Origin: CAZWEZ01 sp964632795
GTDB taxonomy: Bacteria > Pseudomonadota > Alphaproteobacteria > Rhodospirillales > 2-02-FULL-58-16
Length of the DNA: 64,000 nucleotides
Direction of reading: 5' to 3'
NCBI GenBank assembly: GCA_964632795.1
Contig: CAZWEZ010000001.1
Location: 1-64,000, forward strand
Shown here piece after piece: positions 61,424-64,000 of this stretch. Each line of letters begins with the position of its first letter. Positions within the stretch are counted from its first letter, which is position 1. Below the pieces are notes generated by a model, which saw only the letters and a list, made by a program, of their open reading frames with translations, was not told where the DNA came from and did not search any database. Made by a program: the position numbers and the translations under genes.

Positions 61424-63883
61424 ATGTACAGCCTAAACCGTCGAAATTTCATGAAACTGGCCGCCCTCAGCGGCGCGGTCGTGGCGGCGGGGGCGGTCGA
61501 CAGCCGTCCGGCGCTGGCCGGCACGATCAAACTCGAGAAAGGCGGCCGCGACTTCTCGCCGGCCACCGACAAGGAAAGGAAGGCGATCCCGTCAGCCTGC
61601 TGGCAGTGTGTCACCCGCGACTCCATTATCGGCTACGTGGAGGACGGCCGGCTGGTGAAGATCGAGGGCCACCCCAAGTCGATCCGCACCCTCGGCAAGC
61701 TGTGCGCCAAGGGCCAGGCCGGCATGGATCAGGCCTACTTCCCGGACCGCATCCTCTATCCGCTGCAGCGCGTCGGCAAGCGCGGCGAGCACAAGTGGAA
61801 GAGGATTTCCTGGGACGCGGCGCTCGATCTTCTCGCCTCGAAGCTGAAACCGCTTCGCGACGCGGGGACGCCCGAGTTGTTCATGTACCAGTACGGCCGC
61901 CACAAGGCCAGCCAGGAAGCCACCATGAAGGACTTCATGGGCGCTTATGGCAGCGGCACCATCGGCAACCACACCTCGATCTGCGAATCCGCCAAGTGGA
62001 CCGCCATGGAGATGACCTGGGGCGGCGGCTACGACAACTGGGACTTCGACCGCACCGACTTCGTGATCAACTTCGGCTCCAACGTCTTCGAGTGCCACAC
62101 CAACCACCTCCCGACATCGCAAAGGCTTATCAGGGCGATGGTCGACCGCGGGGTGCCGCTCTATACCTTCGACGTGCGTCTTTCCAACACCGCCGCCAAG
62201 TCGACCGAGTGGATCCCGATCAAGGTCAACACCGACGGCGCCGTTCAGTTGGCGATGACCAACCACATCATGAACAACAATCTGTATCACAAGGACTTCA
62301 TCAAGTTCATGAAGGTGTCGGCGAAGTACGACCAAACCGACGCTGAAAAGATCGCCGAGATCAAGAAGCGGGTCGCCAAGTACACTCCCGAGTGGGCGGA
62401 AGGCGTCAGCGACGTTCCGGCGTCGAAGATCAAGCAAATCGCCACCGATTTCGCCAAGGCCAAGTCGGGGGTGGTGATCACCTATCGCGGCAACCTCATG
62501 CACTTCGACGGCGCCGAAAACGAGCGGGCGTCGATGCTGCTTATGGCCGTCACCAACAACCTCAACAAGCCGGGCGGTCGTTGTAAGGCTGCTGGTGGAA
62601 GCTGGAAAGCTCCCTCGACGCCGAAGGCCAAGGTGCACAAGAAGTTGGATATCCTGGATGGCTTCCCGGGCAAACCTAGCGACACTTCCTATGCCTATCC
62701 GACGCACCACGCCAGCCACCAGGTCATCCCGATGATCATCGACGGCAGCTGGGGTCGGCCCAAGGTCTACTGGTGGAGCGCCTACATTCCGACCTACTCC
62801 AACGGCAACAACAACGAGGCCCGGAAGCTCTTCCTGGACGAGAAATTGATGCCGTTCCTGGTCTGTACGACCATCGGCTACGAGGAATCGTCGCAGTACG
62901 CCGATCTCATCCTTCCCGACGTCTCCTACCTCGAGCGGTGGGACTGGGAAGACATGCCGTCGGCCAACCAGATCGGCGAATGGTACTTCCGCCAGCCGCT
63001 GGTCAAGCCGCTGGGCGAGGCAAGATGCCAGGGCGACGTCTTCCCCGAGTTGGCGAAGAGGCTCGGCTTCGAGCTCACCTGGAGCAGCAAGGAGGACTAT
63101 GTCAAGCAGTCCTGCAATATGACTCCGGGCGTCAAGGAGGCTGGCGGCTTCGAGTACATGAAGAAGCATGGCGTGTGGGTTCCCCCCGGCGCCAAGCCGT
63201 TCTTCGGCAACCACGACCAGGAGGTCGACGTCTCCGGCGCCGACCTCGACGAGAAGACCGGCGTCTACTCGAAGGGCGGAAAATATGTCGGCCAGAAGAT
63301 CGGCGACAAGGCCTACGCCGGTTTCGGAGGGGGAATGATCAGATCCGGCATGTGCGAATTCTATCAGGAGGCCATGGTCGAGAAGGGGCTTCCCGCGTTC
63401 CCCGGCTATACGCCAACGCCGGAGCATGTGGCGATGGAAGCCGACGACCTGATCCTGACCACCTTCAAGATCGCCTGCCACACCCACTCGCGGACCGCGG
63501 TCTCAAAGTTGCTGTCCGAGATGTACCACGACAATCCCGGCTGGATGAACCCGAAGACGGCGGCCGAGCGCGGGATCAAGAACGGCGATGCGATCAAGGT
63601 CAAGAGCGAGATTGGCGAAATCACTACCCACGTCAAGGTGACCGAGGGCATCATCCCCGGGGTCATCGCCATCTCCCACCATGTCGGACGGGAACACTCC
63701 GGGCGCTGGGGATCGGGCATGAAGTCCCCGGTTCCGGGCGTCCACGACGACGATCCGGACCTCAAGCTCAAATGGTGGGACAAGAACGGCGTACATCCCA
63801 ACGTCCTCATCCCCAACAAGGGAGATCGTGTCAGCGGCACGATGCGCTGGATGGACACCGTGGTGAAGGTCACCAAGGCCTGA
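61424..63883 (+). CDS. Molybdopterin oxidoreductase catalytic subunit (DMSO reductase family), right paralogue
   Basis: 819 residues. Tat signal SLNRRNFMKLA with cleavage near residue 32. The FS0 region is C59-x2-C62-x3-D66-x27-C94, again with Asp at the third ligand position. Lys96 follows (CAKGQAG) where the left paralogue has Arg. Cys187 (NHTSICESAKW) is the likely Mo ligand. FGSNVFECHTNH and HVGREHSGRWGSG match the left copy. It lacks the Lys-rich insertion of the left copy. GGAGGA precedes the ATG. Both copies share the motif set and spacing, but their sequences differ throughout, so they are old paralogues that may use different substrates or directions. Confidence 0.9.
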   Translation: MYSLNRRNFMKLAALSGAVVAAGAVDSRPALAGTIKLEKGGRDFSPATDKERKAIPSACWQCVTRDSIIGYVEDGRLVKIEGHPKSIRTLGKLCAKGQAGMDQAYFPDRILYPLQRVGKRGEHKWKRISWDAALDLLASKLKPLRDAGTPELFMYQYGRHKASQEATMKDFMGAYGSGTIGNHTSICESAKWTAMEMTWGGGYDNWDFDRTDFVINFGSNVFECHTNHLPTSQRLIRAMVDRGVPLYTFDVRLSNTAAKSTEWIPIKVNTDGAVQLAMTNHIMNNNLYHKDFIKFMKVSAKYDQTDAEKIAEIKKRVAKYTPEWAEGVSDVPASKIKQIATDFAKAKSGVVITYRGNLMHFDGAENERASMLLMAVTNNLNKPGGRCKAAGGSWKAPSTPKAKVHKKLDILDGFPGKPSDTSYAYPTHHASHQVIPMIIDGSWGRPKVYWWSAYIPTYSNGNNNEARKLFLDEKLMPFLVCTTIGYEESSQYADLILPDVSYLERWDWEDMPSANQIGEWYFRQPLVKPLGEARCQGDVFPELAKRLGFELTWSSKEDYVKQSCNMTPGVKEAGGFEYMKKHGVWVPPGAKPFFGNHDQEVDVSGADLDEKTGVYSKGGKYVGQKIGDKAYAGFGGGMIRSGMCEFYQEAMVEKGLPAFPGYTPTPEHVAMEADDLILTTFKIACHTHSRTAVSKLLSEMYHDNPGWMNPKTAAERGIKNGDAIKVKSEIGEITTHVKVTEGIIPGVIAISHHVGREHSGRWGSGMKSPVPGVHDDDPDLKLKWWDKNGVHPNVLIPNKGDRVSGTMRWMDTVVKVTKA

Positions 63884-63915
63884 GCCTGGCGCCTGGGTGG
63901 ATGAAAGGAGAATTG

Positions 63916-64000
63916 ATGGGGACCGCCAGAAAGAAAAAGGCCGACACCGCCATGGCGCGAAGTCACGTCTACGGTCTGTTGGCCACCATCTTCCGGGCGG
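63916..64000 (+). CDS. TorD-family chaperone of the right operon, N-terminal fragment (runs off the window)
   Basis: The first 28 codons read with KKKADTAMARSHVYGLLATIF, closely matching the start of the left operon's chaperone (KDMADTATARSNVYGLLAGVF). GAAAGGAG precedes the ATG. It should be the dedicated export chaperone for the right catalytic subunit. Confidence 0.85.
   Translation, partial: MGTARKKKADTAMARSHVYGLLATIFRA

Noticed and set aside
61592..63487. 631-codon minus-strand open frame inside the right molybdoenzyme gene
   Set aside because: Antisense shadow of a gene with cofactor motifs; no domain of its own.

Overview
The window is high-GC, densely packed DNA from an alphaproteobacterium, most likely of the Rhodospirillales type. 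The evidence is gene order: recG / sdhE-mfd; dacA-tmk-holB-metG-tatD-MBL hydrolase; and dusB(nifR3)-ntrB-ntrC-ntrY-ntrX-trkA-aminotransferase-HAD-hfq-hflX. These are classic alphaproteobacterial neighbourhoods. The first 50 bases look like the start of fliG, so the organism is probably flagellated. There is one confident tRNA (Ser-UGA) and no rRNA, CRISPR array or intact transposase.

Layout. 1-10 kb: housekeeping genes (ACT-domain regulator, Nudix, cNMP-binding protein, haloacetate-dehalogenase-like hydrolase, DUF502, recG, sdhE, mfd, FrnE-like DsbA). 10-15 kb: an accessory patch with an MBL hydrolase, a methyltransferase bracketed by two inverted MITE-like elements, tRNA-Ser, a metallophosphoesterase and an IS91 transposase remnant. 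15-17.5 kb: a sulfide-responsive operon (DsrE-like protein, SQR-like flavoprotein, ArsR-rhodanese regulator) behind a strong sigma70 promoter that carries a dyad operator. 17.6-31 kb: cell wall genes (mltB, rlpA, dacA), DNA replication and translation genes, nucleotide sanitation (mazG), two exported proteins of unknown function and a 3-hydroxyisobutyrate-dehydrogenase-like enzyme. The tmk gene in this block is AT-rich and foreign-looking. 31-45.8 kb: hflX, hfq, the Ntr nitrogen-regulation operon, trkA, dusB, a cytochrome c assembly protein and ispDF. An assembly gap of 100 Ns lies inside a 15-bp tandem repeat that encodes the C-terminal tail of Hfq. 45.8-50.1 kb: an accessory zone with a response-regulator remnant, cutA, a STAS protein, an initiator-tRNA-like sequence, an S24 phage-type repressor and three small overlapping unknown genes that appear to share its operator motif.

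50.1-64 kb is the most notable region. Two related molybdoenzyme operons point away from a central sensory module. The left operon (minus strand) encodes a 12-haem NapC-type membrane-anchored cytochrome, a Tat-exported four-cluster ferredoxin, a Tat-exported DMSO-reductase-family catalytic subunit and a TorD-type chaperone. The right operon (plus strand) encodes a paralogous ferredoxin, catalytic subunit and the start of a second TorD-type chaperone. Between them lie a PhnD-like Tat-exported binding protein, a membrane histidine kinase and a sigma54 activator with GAFTGA. The architecture recalls AioXSR/ArxXSR control of arsenite oxidation. A good -24/-12 promoter lies upstream of the right operon. 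Both catalytic subunits have Asp where the third FS0 cluster cysteine normally sits, so the enzymes do not match the standard named families by motif. The substrate is not assigned here. The likely role is anaerobic respiration or an inducible periplasmic oxidation that exchanges electrons with the quinone pool through the multihaem cytochrome.
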